From assembly GCF_002209555.1 (NCBI RefSeq), contig NZ_NJIF01000011.1, forward strand, positions 1-64,000: 64,000 nt of DNA, in the 5' to 3' direction. Under the pieces are notes generated by a model, which was not told the origin of the DNA, made no database searches, and was given only the letters and a program-made list of their open reading frames with translations. The position numbers and the translations under genes were made by a program. How positions within the stretch are numbered: position 1 is the first letter of the stretch; the number at the start of each line of letters is the position of its first letter. Source of the stretch: Achromobacter insolitus. Lineage in GTDB: Bacteria > Pseudomonadota > Gammaproteobacteria > Burkholderiales > Burkholderiaceae_B. Below, piece after piece: positions 26,732-38,600 of this stretch.

Positions 26732-27859
26732 ATGGAATTGTTCGCAAGCTTGAGCTTTTTCGGCGGCGCCTTGTGCGGCGGCCTGGGCCTGTTGGCCTAC
26801 CGTTCCTTTGGCATGCCGCTGCGCATCGGCTACCGCCACATCATCGGCGTGATTTGCCTCGGTGTGTGGATGGCCGTGTTCTGGGCGCGCCCCTACCAGC
26901 CCATCGCGTTGCTGGCGATTTCCGGCAGCGCGCTGTGGGCCGTGCGGCGCAACTACATCCCCACCTGGCTGGCCGTGATCATCACGATGACGCCGCTGCT
27001 GCTGGTGAAAACGGGCGTGTCGCACCTGGGCGCCATGCTGGGCCTGTCCTTCGCCACCTTCCGCGCCATCGATGTGCTGCTCTTCGCGCAGCGCAACGAG
27101 CGCGTGTCGCCGCTGGACTACTTTATCTACCTGTTCTTTCCGTTGACGCTATTGGCCGGCCCGATGTACCGCTGGCGCAACTTCCAGGCGGACCTCAAGC
27201 GCGGCTACGAAGGCGTGAACCTGAATACCTGGCTCAGCGGCCTGGAGCTCATCATGCTGGGCGTGATCCAGAAGTTCGGCCTGGCCGAACTGATCTGGCG
27301 CTACGGCCTGTCGACGCTGGACGCGCACGACTACTCGTTCACCGGCGTGGCGCTCAATGCCTCGCTCTACAGCGCCTATCTGTTCTTCGACTTTGCCGGC
27401 TACTCCACGATGGCGATCGGCATCGGCATGCTGTTCGGCTTCACCTTGCCGATCAACTTCCGCAATCCCCTGGCCACGCTCAATCCGCAGGATTTCTGGC
27501 GTCGCTGGCACATCAGCCTGTCGGAATGGCTGCGCGACGTGGTGTTCATGCCCATCTACAAGGCGCTGAGCAAGACCAAATTCTTCTCGCGCCATCGGAT
27601 GGCCGCGCAGAACATCGGCATCTTCGCCACCTTGCTGGCCATGGGCGTATGGAACGGCCTGTCGCTGCACTACATCGTCAGCGGCCTGATGTTCGGCGCG
27701 TATTCGGTCGGACACAACCTGCTGATCAATGCCGCGCGGACCCGGCCGGCGCTGCAGGCCGCGCTGGCGCAGCCCGTCATGCGCTTTCTCGGGCGCGTGC
27801 TCACCCTGATTCTGGCCGCGCTGGCGCTTTACGTATTCAGCGGCCGCAGCCCCATCTGA
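26732..27859 (+). CDS. MBOAT-family D-alanyl transfer protein (DltB/DraB-like)
   Basis: A 375-residue multispanning membrane protein of the MBOAT family. The GPMYRWRNFQAD stretch, LSEWLRDVVFMP and the catalytic His region NGLSLHYIVSGLMFG (near residue 312) are the family signatures. It moves the D-alanyl group from the carrier across the inner membrane. It starts 7 bases after the DltX-like gene and ends 16 bases before the ligase. Confidence 0.92.
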   Translation: MELFASLSFFGGALCGGLGLLAYRSFGMPLRIGYRHIIGVICLGVWMAVFWARPYQPIALLAISGSALWAVRRNYIPTWLAVIITMTPLLLVKTGVSHLGAMLGLSFATFRAIDVLLFAQRNERVSPLDYFIYLFFPLTLLAGPMYRWRNFQADLKRGYEGVNLNTWLSGLELIMLGVIQKFGLAELIWRYGLSTLDAHDYSFTGVALNASLYSAYLFFDFAGYSTMAIGIGMLFGFTLPINFRNPLATLNPQDFWRRWHISLSEWLRDVVFMPIYKALSKTKFFSRHRMAAQNIGIFATLLAMGVWNGLSLHYIVSGLMFGAYSVGHNLLINAARTRPALQAALAQPVMRFLGRVLTLILAALALYVFSGRSPI

Positions 27860-27875
27860 CGCCGGGAGTTTCGGC

Positions 27876-29321
27876 ATGCGTTTCGATCTCAAGTCTTTCC
27901 AGTTCACGGACGCCGACCAAGCTCCCGACGCGCCGGCCATCGTTGCCGCTGATCGCAGCCTGAGCTGGGCGCAGTTGCGCGCCGAAGCCGGCGCCTGGGC
28001 CGAAGAGGCGCGCAGACATGGTGCGGCGCCGGACGTGCCCGTGGCTATCTACGGCCACAAGGAAGCCTCGTTCTTCGTCGCCATGGTGGGGGCCTTGCTG
28101 ATCGGCTCGCCGTTCGTGCCGGTGGACACCATCTACCCGGAAGAGCGCCTGCGCCGCATCGTCGAGATCGTGCGCGCCGCCGCTGTTTTCGACGCCGCCA
28201 GCGGCACGTTCACACGGGGCGAAGGCGCGGTGCTGGCCGAGCGCGGCCTGGCCTACGTCATGTTCACGTCGGGCAGCACGGGCGATCCGAAGGGCGTGCA
28301 GATCGGCCGCGAAAGCGTCGGCCTGCTGGGCGACTGGATGCTGGGCAGTTTCGGCCTGGGCGAAGCGCCCGTGTTCATGAACCAGGCGCCGTTTAGCTTC
28401 GACCTGTCCATGTACGAAGTATTCGCGACCCTGGCCGCGGGCGGTTGCTGTGTGCTGAACGCGCGCGAGCAGATCGCCGCGCCCGCGGCCTGGATGGCCC
28501 GCCTGGCAGAGCACCGCGTGACGGTCTGGGTGTCCACGCCTTCGTTCGCCCACCAGCAATTGGCCAACCGTGATTTCTCGCCAGCCACCTTGCCGACGCT
28601 ACGCACCTTTTTGTTCTGTGGCGAGCCATTACCTTCGGCGCTGGCCAAGAAGCTGCGTCAACGCTTCCCTGATGCCGTGATCCTGAACACGTACGGTCCC
28701 ACGGAAGCCACCGTGGCCACCACGTGGATCGAAGTCACGGATGCTGTCCTGGCCGCGCATGATCCGCTGCCGGTGGGGCATGCCAAGCCCGATAGCGTGC
28801 TGATCGTGGACGAAGGTGAAATCTGTATCGTCGGCGACCACGTCATGCGCGGCTATCTGAACCGGCCCGACCTGAACGAGGCCAAGCTCTACATCTATGC
28901 CGATGGCCGCCGCGCATTCCGCACGGGCGATCTGGGCCAGATGGAGGGCGATGGCCTGTTGTTCTGCCGTGGCCGGATGGACGACCAGATCAAACTGAAC
29001 GGTTATCGCATCGAGCTGGCGGAAATCGACGAGGCGCTGCACGGCCTGCCTGGGGTGGAGGGCGGCGCCTGCGCGGTGTTGCGCAGGCCGGACGGCACGG
29101 CGGTGCGCTTGATTGGATTTGTGGCGGGCGTGGATGCGGAGCAGGTGGCGCGCACATTGCCGCCGGACGCCCTGGCGGGCTGGAAAGAGCGGCTGGCCCA
29201 GCGCCTGCCGCCCTATATGGTGCCGTCCGAGCTGGTGGCCTGCCCCGCGCTGCCGATGTCGAACAACCACAAGATCGACCGCAAGAAGCTGGTCGAAATC
29301 TACTCCGCCATTCCGGCGTAG
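27876..29321 (+). CDS. D-alanine:carrier protein ligase (DltA/DraA-like)
   Basis: A 481-residue adenylating enzyme. The ATP loop MFTSGSTGDPKGVQ (near residue 130), NTYGPTEATVATTW, FRTGDLGQ and the C-terminal NNHKIDRKKL Lys are all present. It activates D-alanine with ATP and loads it onto the 79-residue carrier. Length is slightly under typical DltA. It ends the operon; gene order here is C-D-X-B-A, unlike the Gram-positive X-A-B-C-D. Confidence 0.9.
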   Translation: MRFDLKSFQFTDADQAPDAPAIVAADRSLSWAQLRAEAGAWAEEARRHGAAPDVPVAIYGHKEASFFVAMVGALLIGSPFVPVDTIYPEERLRRIVEIVRAAAVFDAASGTFTRGEGAVLAERGLAYVMFTSGSTGDPKGVQIGRESVGLLGDWMLGSFGLGEAPVFMNQAPFSFDLSMYEVFATLAAGGCCVLNAREQIAAPAAWMARLAEHRVTVWVSTPSFAHQQLANRDFSPATLPTLRTFLFCGEPLPSALAKKLRQRFPDAVILNTYGPTEATVATTWIEVTDAVLAAHDPLPVGHAKPDSVLIVDEGEICIVGDHVMRGYLNRPDLNEAKLYIYADGRRAFRTGDLGQMEGDGLLFCRGRMDDQIKLNGYRIELAEIDEALHGLPGVEGGACAVLRRPDGTAVRLIGFVAGVDAEQVARTLPPDALAGWKERLAQRLPPYMVPSELVACPALPMSNNHKIDRKKLVEIYSAIPA

Positions 29322-29351
29322 GCGGCCTTGAGGCGGGGCAGCGCCCCGCCT

Positions 29352-29912
29352 TTACAGGCCCATCATGCGCTGGCTGATATTGGACAACACCATCAGCAGC
29401 ACCTGCGCCACGATCAGCAGCACCAGCGGCGAAAAGTCGATCGCGGTGCGCGGCAGCAGACGGCGGATAGGGTCCAGCATGGGCGCGGTGAGTGCCTGCA
29501 GCAGCGGCATCATGGGCGCCATCGGGTTGACCCACGACAGGACGGCCTGGATCAGCGTCAGCCACACCACTAGGTTCAGCGCCCATTTGATAGCCATGAT
29601 CAAGGCCGAGCCCATGGCCTTGGGCAGGTATTCCACCGGGATCAGCGCGCCGATAGCCACCAGCCAGACCAGCACTAGATAGAGCAGCGCGGCAAGCCAG
29701 ACGGCGACGAGGCTGGTCCAGTCGATCTTGTTGCCGGCGGGAATGATCTTGCGCAAGGGCATCACCAGCCAGTTGGTGACTTGGTAGATGAAGCGCGACA
29801 ACGGGTTGAAGGGGTGCAGCCGTATCGCGTGCATCCAGGCGCGGGCAATCAGCGCTGCGCCGAACAGCGTGAATGCGATTTCGAGGAGGAAGCGCAAGAT
29901 TTCATCGAGCAT
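29352..29912 (-). CDS. YggT-family membrane protein
   Basis: A 186-residue membrane protein with two YggT repeats, each of two membrane helices joined by an amphipathic segment carrying the NP[LM] and P[LI]R[RK] motifs: NPLSRFIYQVTNWLVMPLRK and NPMAPMMPLLQALTAPMLDPIRRL. The function of the family is poorly defined; links to osmotic tolerance and division-site membrane have been reported for relatives. The start is ATG at 29912; a GTG 12 bases upstream is possible. It converges with the D-alanylation operon, leaving 30 bases between stops. Confidence 0.88.
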   Translation of the reverse strand: MLDEILRFLLEIAFTLFGAALIARAWMHAIRLHPFNPLSRFIYQVTNWLVMPLRKIIPAGNKIDWTSLVAVWLAALLYLVLVWLVAIGALIPVEYLPKAMGSALIMAIKWALNLVVWLTLIQAVLSWVNPMAPMMPLLQALTAPMLDPIRRLLPRTAIDFSPLVLLIVAQVLLMVLSNISQRMMGL

Positions 29913-30033
29913 GGACACGATCACCCTGAAAAAGAGGAGTCAATTGTCGCACGCCCAGACGAAAAATCGCCTGCAGGCGGCGCGGGCTTGCAGTCCTTGG
30001 TATAGGAGGCATCTTTCCAGGCCGGGCGGGCAT

Positions 30034-30064
30034 GAAAAAGCCGCCCGGCCTAGGCCAGGCGGCT
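30034..30064 (-). terminator. Intrinsic terminator of the histone-like gene
   Basis: Arms 30039-30045 and 30058-30064 (agccgcc/ggcggct) with further pairing inside. On the minus strand the stem is followed by a run of T (30034-30038). Confidence 0.8.
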
Positions 30065-30094
30065 CTGCGAAGCTAGTGCTTCGAGCCGTCCTGA

Positions 30095-30760
30095 TTAGGG
30101 ACGGCCACCCGTCGGGAACGGCCACGACGCGGCGGGGTTCAGCGCGGTCTTCGCGCCCGGTGCGGCAGCCGTGGACGGCGGCGTTACGGGCTTCTTCGGA
30201 GCGGCTTTCTTCGCAGCGGGCTTCTTGGCAGCGGCAGGCTTGGCTGCAGCGGGAGCCTTTTTGGCAGCGGGGGCCTTCTTGGCAACAGCCTTCTTGGCGG
30301 CAGGCGCCTTCTTGGCTACGGCCTTCTTGGCAACCGCCTTCTTGGCAGCGGGGGCCTTCTTGGCGACGGCCTTCTTGGCTACCGCTTTCTTGGCAACCGC
30401 CTTCTTGGCGACGGCCTTCTTGGCGACAACCTTCTTGGCTACGGCCTTTTTGGCAACCGCCTTCTTGGCGACAGCTTTCTTGGCGACGGCCTTCTTGGCG
30501 ACAGCCTTCTTGGCTACCGCTTTCTTGGCGACGGCCTTCTTGGCGACGGCCTTCTTGGCTACCGCTTTCTTGGCGGCGACCTTCTTGACTGCCGGCTTCT
30601 TGGCGGCAACCTTCTTCACTGCCGGCTTCTTGGCAGCGACTTTCTTGACGGCTACCTTCTTGACGGCAGCTTTCTTGGCCGGTGCGGCCTTCTTCGCTAC
30701 TGCCTTCTTGGCGGCGGGCTTCTTCACCGCTTTCTTTACGGCTTTCTTGGCTGTTGCCAT
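30095..30760 (-). CDS. Histone H1-like Lys/Ala-repeat DNA-binding protein (BpH-type)
   Basis: A 221-residue, extremely basic protein made almost wholly of five-residue Lys-Lys-Ala-Val-Ala-type repeats (about residues 20-190), ending in a Pro/Ala tail. It matches the C-terminal domain of eukaryotic histone H1 and the Bordetella BpH1/BpH2 and Chlamydia HctB proteins, which bind and compact DNA. The coding DNA is a tandem array of near-identical 15-base units, so unit loss or gain would stay in frame. The start is ATG at 30760, 7 bases after an aaggag site; the ATG at 30766 is too close to it. Confidence 0.9.
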   Translation of the reverse strand: MATAKKAVKKAVKKPAAKKAVAKKAAPAKKAAVKKVAVKKVAAKKPAVKKVAAKKPAVKKVAAKKAVAKKAVAKKAVAKKAVAKKAVAKKAVAKKAVAKKAVAKKAVAKKVVAKKAVAKKAVAKKAVAKKAVAKKAPAAKKAVAKKAVAKKAPAAKKAVAKKAPAAKKAPAAAKPAAAKKPAAKKAAPKKPVTPPSTAAAPGAKTALNPAASWPFPTGGRP

Positions 30761-31029
30761 GGTCATGCTCCTTAGGTTCAGGGGTCCCAGAACTTAAACC
30801 CGTGCCCCGATCCGCCAACAAGGCGCATCGTGCCCGGGCTATTCATCGGCGCATGCCGCTGTTCTGTGCGAGCAACAGCTACTACGGTTTGCGCTAATGA
30901 ATTCGGCACAGCCATTTGATATGGCCCCCGCTCCTTTGGCGCGAGCCATTTCAAATGGCGCCGGCAGGCGACCTGATCACAGGCCGCCGACCGCTTGTTC
31001 TACGTGTTCGATATGCCACCACGCCGCAC

Positions 31030-31083
31030 CTTCGGCTCGCTGCCCCCGAGGGGGGCATTCTGCCTTAGGGCGGCCCGGCGACA
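31030..31083 (-). repeat. Short Burkholderiales-type intergenic repeat
   Basis: Read on the minus strand it begins gtcgccgggccgccc, continues to aaggcagaatgcccc and contains a C-run/G-run hairpin. A related sequence starts at 60465 between livG and livF. The sharing of gtcgccgggccgc, aag and gaat in order suggests two members of a dispersed family. Confidence 0.5.
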
Positions 31084-31129
31084 AAACACCCTGACCGAGG
31101 AGAGCGTCACCAAGCCTGTCGCGAACGCG

Positions 31130-31151
31130 ACGCTCCTTGCATCTGGAGCGT
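31130..31151 (-). terminator. Hairpin downstream of nrdB
   Basis: Arms acgctcc (31130-31136) and ggagcgt (31145-31151), 30 bases after the nrdB stop, next to a second palindrome gtcgcg-aa-cgcgac at 31118-31131. No T-run, so termination is only suggested. Confidence 0.45.
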
Positions 31152-31181
31152 GCCCGCGCCGGGCCTGATGACGTACTGCTT

Positions 31182-32381
31182 TTACTCCCAGCTCAGCGTG
31201 CCACCGGTTTGGTATTCGATCACGCGAGTTTCAAAAAAGTTGCGTTCCTTTTTAAGGTCGATCATTTCCGCCATCCACGGGAAGGGATTTTCTTCCTGCG
31301 GGAACAGCGGTTCGATACCGATTTGCTGGCAACGACGGTTGGCGATGAAGCGCAGGTAGGATTTGAACATAGGTGCGTTCAAGCCCAACACGCCGCGCGG
31401 CATCGTGTCTTCGGCGTAAGCGTATTCGAGTTCGACCGCTTTGCGGAAGAGTTCTCGGATTTCTTCGCGGAATTCCGGCGTCCACAGATGCGGATTTTCC
31501 AGTTTGACGGTGTTGATCAGGTCGATGCCGAAATTGCAGTGCATGGATTCATCGCGCAGGATGTACATGTACTGCTCGGCGGCGCCGGTCATCTTGTTCT
31601 GGCGGCCCAGCGCCAGGATCTGCGTGAATCCAACGTAGAAGAACAGGCCTTCCATCAGGCAAGCAAAGACGATCAGCGACTTCAGCAGCGTCTGGTCGGC
31701 TTCGGGAGTGCCCGTCTTGAAGTTGGGGTCCGCGATCGCGTCGATGAACGGGATCAGGAATTCGTCCTTGGCGCGGATGGACGGCACTTCGTTGTAAGCG
31801 TTGAAGATCTCCGCTTCGTCCAGGTCCAGGCTTTCGACGATGTATTGATAGGCGTGCGTGTGGATCGCTTCTTCAAACGCCTGGCGCAGCAGGAACTGGC
31901 GGCACTCGGGCGCCGTGATGTGGCGATAGGTGCCCAGCACGATGTTGTTCGCGGCCAGCGAGTCGGCGGTGACGAAGAAGCCCAGGTTGCGCTTGACGAT
32001 GCGGCGCTCGTCCTCGGTGAGCCCGTTCGGGTTCTTCCAGAGGGCGATGTCGCGCGACATGTTGATCTCTTGCGGCATCCAGTGGTTGGCGCAAGTGGCC
32101 AGGTACTTCTCCCACGCCCACTTGTACTTGAAGGGCACGAGCTGATTGACGTCGGTCTGGCCGTTGATGATGCGCTTGTCGGCAACCTTCACGCGTTGCG
32201 AGGCGGCGGAGCCGCTGGCAGCCAGGCCGGCCGCGTGTTCAGGCGCGGGCGGCGTGGGCATGGCGGCATCGCCGAAAACACCGGTCGCTGCCCGGACTGC
32301 GGGCGCAGCCTGCCCGCCCGCCGCGGGTGCGGGCGATTGAGCAGGTTGCGTTGCGATGGTGTCGTCTTCCCAATTAATCAT
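31182..32381 (-). CDS. nrdB: Class Ia ribonucleotide reductase beta subunit
   Basis: A 399-residue small subunit that holds the diiron-tyrosyl radical. Diiron ligand motifs are visible: [25 protein letters not shown] and [13 protein letters not shown]. The first 60 residues are a variable Ala/Pro-rich extension not needed for the fold. The C-terminus (GGTLSWE) is the tail that docks on NrdA. The gene starts 20 bases after nrdA and shares its promoter. Confidence 0.95.
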   Translation of the reverse strand: MINWEDDTIATQPAQSPAPAAGGQAAPAVRAATGVFGDAAMPTPPAPEHAAGLAASGSAASQRVKVADKRIINGQTDVNQLVPFKYKWAWEKYLATCANHWMPQEINMSRDIALWKNPNGLTEDERRIVKRNLGFFVTADSLAANNIVLGTYRHITAPECRQFLLRQAFEEAIHTHAYQYIVESLDLDEAEIFNAYNEVPSIRAKDEFLIPFIDAIADPNFKTGTPEADQTLLKSLIVFACLMEGLFFYVGFTQILALGRQNKMTGAAEQYMYILRDESMHCNFGIDLINTVKLENPHLWTPEFREEIRELFRKAVELEYAYAEDTMPRGVLGLNAPMFKSYLRFIANRRCQQIGIEPLFPQEENPFPWMAEMIDLKKERNFFETRVIEYQTGGTLSWE

Positions 32382-32401
32382 GATTCATTCTCCGGAGGCG
32401 G

Positions 32402-35335
<2,934 letters not shown>

Positions 35336-35476
35336 GGAAGCTCCTGTGCGAAAAGCGCGTAGATAGCGACATGACGGCGTCATGTCAGGTACGAAATCGG
35401 ATCTTTTAAAGGGGGTCGCAACGTTAGGACGGGCTAGTCCAAAAGGCGTGGCCGACGGGAATCAGCGCTTAGGCGA

Positions 35477-35492
35477 CCACAACATATAGTGT
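35477..35492 (-). promoter_or_regulatory. NrdR box 1 upstream of nrdAB
   Basis: A 16-base site ccacaacatatagtgt matching 14 of 16 positions of the NrdR consensus acaCwAtATaTwGtgt. It lies about 140 bases before the nrdA start. NrdR is the zinc-finger/ATP-cone repressor of ribonucleotide reductase genes. Confidence 0.8.
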
Positions 35493-35507
35493 AGCACCCC
35501 TCGTTGG

Positions 35508-35523
35508 ACACTAATTCTAGTGA
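35508..35523 (-). promoter_or_regulatory. NrdR box 2 upstream of nrdAB
   Basis: A 16-base site acactaattctagtga matching 12 of 16 consensus positions. It starts exactly 31 bases after box 1, the three-helical-turn spacing typical of paired NrdR boxes. Confidence 0.75.
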
Positions 35524-35586
35524 TCGAGTACGACAGGGACAAGAAGAAGATAAGACGAAGGTCACAAAAGATTGTTACTAAATGCA

Positions 35587-35614
35587 CTAGGCGCGCCCAG
35601 CAAGGCGCGCCTAG
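35587..35614 (-). terminator. Hairpin downstream of the indolepyruvate oxidoreductase gene
   Basis: Perfect 11-bp arms (35587-35597 and 35604-35614) around cagcaa, 25 bases after the minus-strand stop. Downstream bases are A/T-rich but lack a long T-run. Confidence 0.65.
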
Positions 35615-35638
35615 GAAGGTGCCGCTCAGAGCGAATGT

Positions 35639-38600
35639 TTATGCGGTTTTCCGCAGGGGCATATCGCGCGGGGCAGGCGCCGTATAGGTTTGCATCAAGC
35701 GGCCCAACTCCGTCCGATACTTCTCGACGTTCGCAGCCTTCACGTGGCCGAAGCCGCGGATGGTTTCTGCAAGGCCGGCGATTGTAGCCGCTTGCTGCAG
35801 CTTGTCCCGGGTCAACCCTGCCAGCAACTGGTCTATGGTCTGGCGGTACTCGCGCACCAGCGTCCGTTCCATCTTGCGTTCGGCCGTGTGGCCGAAAGGA
35901 TCGAACCAGGTGCCGCGCAAACCCTTCAGGCGCGCCAGCAGCTTCAACGCTGTCATGGTGCGCGGGCCCAGCGTCATCTTGCGCGGCACGCCGGTGCGCG
36001 GGTCCTTGCGGGCGAAGATCGGCGGGGCCATGTGAAAGCGCAGGCTGTAATCGCCTTCGAACTGGCCTTTCAACTGCGCCTGGAACGATTCGCCGGTGTA
36101 GAGACGCGCCACCTCGTATTCGTCCTTGTAGGCCATGAGCTTGAAGAGGCCGCGGGCGACCGCCAGCGCCAGGCGCGGCGTCTTGGCGTCGGGCGCCAGT
36201 TCGCGCTCGCGCGCCGCGACGGCCTCGACGACGTCCTGGAACTGGCGGGCGTAGTTGGCGTCCTGGTAGGCGGTCAGGTCTTCGATACGGCGCGCAACGG
36301 CGCGCTCGAACGATTCGGGCACGTGCAACTGCACCACCTGGGCGCGCGGTCGCAGCGCGCCTTCCAGCGCCTGCGGCTGATGCGCAGCCAGCCGGCCGCT
36401 ATCGAACGCGGCCCGGTTGGCGGCTACCGCCACGCCGTTGAGTTCGATGGCGCGATTGATCGCGGCTTGCGACAGCGGCACGCCGCCGCGCTGCCAGGCA
36501 TAGCCCAACATGAACATATTGGACAGGATGCTGTCGCCGAACAGGGCCAGCGCGGCTTCGTGCGCGTCAATCGCGGCGGTGTTGGATTCGCCCGCCGCGT
36601 GGCGGATCTTGGCCAGCAGCGCTTCGGGCCGCATCGCGGCGTCCGGATTGCGGGTGAAGTCGGAGACCGGGGCCACGTAGGTGTTGACCGTGACCTGGGT
36701 ATGGCCACGGCGCAGCGCGCCCAGCGAATCCGGCGCGATGGAGGCTACCGGGTCGCACAGGATCGCGGCGTCCGCCTGCTGCCAGTCCAGGCGCACCGGG
36801 CCGGCCGGCGAGCCGGCGGGCGCCAGACGGATGTGGCTGACTACCGTGCCGCCCTTTTGCGCCAGGCCGGTCAGGTCGAGCACGGCTGCCGACAGACCTT
36901 CCAGATGCGCCGCCATCGAGACGATGGCGCCGATGGTGATGACGCCGGTGCCGCCCATGCCGGCGACCAGCAGGCGATAGGGACGGTCCAGCGCGGGCGT
37001 GGCGGGCGCGGGCAATTGCGCGATCAGGCTTTGCAGGCGTTCCTGGTCGGCCTTGGGTGCCGCGCTCTTCTTGGGTTTGCCGCCCATGACGGAAACGAAG
37101 CTGGGGCAGAAGCCTTCAGCGCAGGAATAGTCCTTGTTGCAGCTGGACTGGTCGATGGCGCGCTTGCGGCCGTATGGGGTTTCCAGGGGCACGACCGACA
37201 GGCAGTTCGACTGCACGCCGCAATCGCCGCAGCCTTCGCACACCGCGCTGTTGATCAGCATGCGGCGTGCCGGATCGGGGAATTGGTTCTTCTTGCGGCG
37301 GCGGCGCTTTTCGGCGGCGCAGGTCTGGTCGTGGATCAGCACGGTCACGCCGGGGATTTCGCGCAGTTCGCGTTGCAGGGCATCAAGCTCGCGGCGATGA
37401 TGCACCTTGATGCCGGCCCCCAGGTCCACGCCCTGATATTTCTCGGGTTCATCCGTGGTGACGACAATGCGCGCCACATTCTCGCCGCGCAATTGCTGGC
37501 AGATGCTGGGCACGGAGATCGGGCCGTCGATGGGTTGGCCGCCCGTCATCGCCGTGGCATCGTTGAACAGGATCTTGTAGGTGATATTGGCCTTGGCCGC
37601 CACGGCCTGGCGGATGGCGAGATAGCCCGAATGGTAGTAGGTGCCTTCTCCCATGTTCTGGAAGATGTGCGGCATCTTGGTGTAGCGCGACAGGCCGATC
37701 CAGTCGACGCCTTCGCCGCCCATCTGCGTCAGGCCGCCGGTGTCGCGGTCCATCCACGCGGCCATGTAGTGGCAGCCCACGCCCGAGAGCGCCTGGCTGC
37801 CTTCCGGCACCTTGGTCGAGGTACTGTGCGGGCAGCCCGAACAGAAGTAGGGGCGGCGGCGCATGCCGTCGGCGTCATTCGATAGCGGCGCCTCGCAGCC
37901 GAACGCGGCCAGGTCCGCCGCCAGCGGCAGGCCGGCGGCACGGCTGAGCCAGCTGGCGAGCGGTTGCGCCAGCAGCGAAGGGCGCAACTGGCCCGCCGAG
38001 GGCACCAGCGGTTCGCCGTCCAGGCCCTTCTTGCCGATGACGGTGGGACGGTCCGGCATATTGAACAGCAGGTCCTTGATCTGGCTTTCGACCACCGCGC
38101 CTTTTTCCTCGATCACCAGGATATGCGAGAGGCCGCGGGCGAATTCGAGCAGGCGGCCGGTGTCCAGCGGCCAGGTCAGGCCGGGCTTGTAGACGCGTAC
38201 CGGCGCGTTCGCGGTGACGGTGTCCACGCCCAGGCGCGACAGCGCTTCCATCGTGTCCAGATGCGCCTTGCCTACCGTGACGATGCCCACGGTCGCCTTG
38301 GGCGCAGGACAGGTCAGGCGGTCGATGCTGTGGCGGCGCGCGAACGCGGCCACCGCCTTCATGCGCAGGTTCATGCGCGTTTCGATCGCCAGCGACAGGA
38401 AGTCGCGCGCGGAGTATTCCAGCGCTTCGGGGGGCATGTCCGGGTCCGCAGGCATGTCGTAGCGCTGCGCAGGGGCGGGGACGAACGAATGTCCGCACTC
38501 TATGGTTTCGGACACAGCCTTGAAGGCGACCCAGGTGCCCGAATAGCGCGACAGGGCCCAGCCCCACAGCGCGAAGGTTTCGTATTCGTCGATGGAGGCA

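Larger units (their letters stand above)
30761..31181. other. Gene-free region between the histone-like gene and nrdB
   Basis: 421 bases without a supportable gene. It holds the histone-like gene promoter on the right of that gene, two small palindromes (gccatttgatatggc at 30911 and gccatttcaaatggc at 30945), a short dispersed-repeat relic (31030-31083) and a hairpin behind nrdB. A 65-codon plus-strand frame from 30897 shows no protein features and is not called. Confidence 0.6.

Noticed and set aside
30150..30700. Regular short repeats that could suggest a CRISPR array
   Set aside because: The 15-base units are contiguous with no unique spacers and lie within a coding frame; no cas genes are present.
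30171..30797. A plus-strand frame reading as Phe-Leu-Ala-Thr-Ala repeats opposite the histone-like gene
   Set aside because: It is the complement of the 15-base Lys/Ala repeat; no ribosome site, and the minus-strand reading matches a known protein type.
30897..31094. A 65-codon plus-strand frame behind the histone-like gene
   Set aside because: No ribosome site, no hydrophobic or motif features, and it runs into a dispersed repeat.
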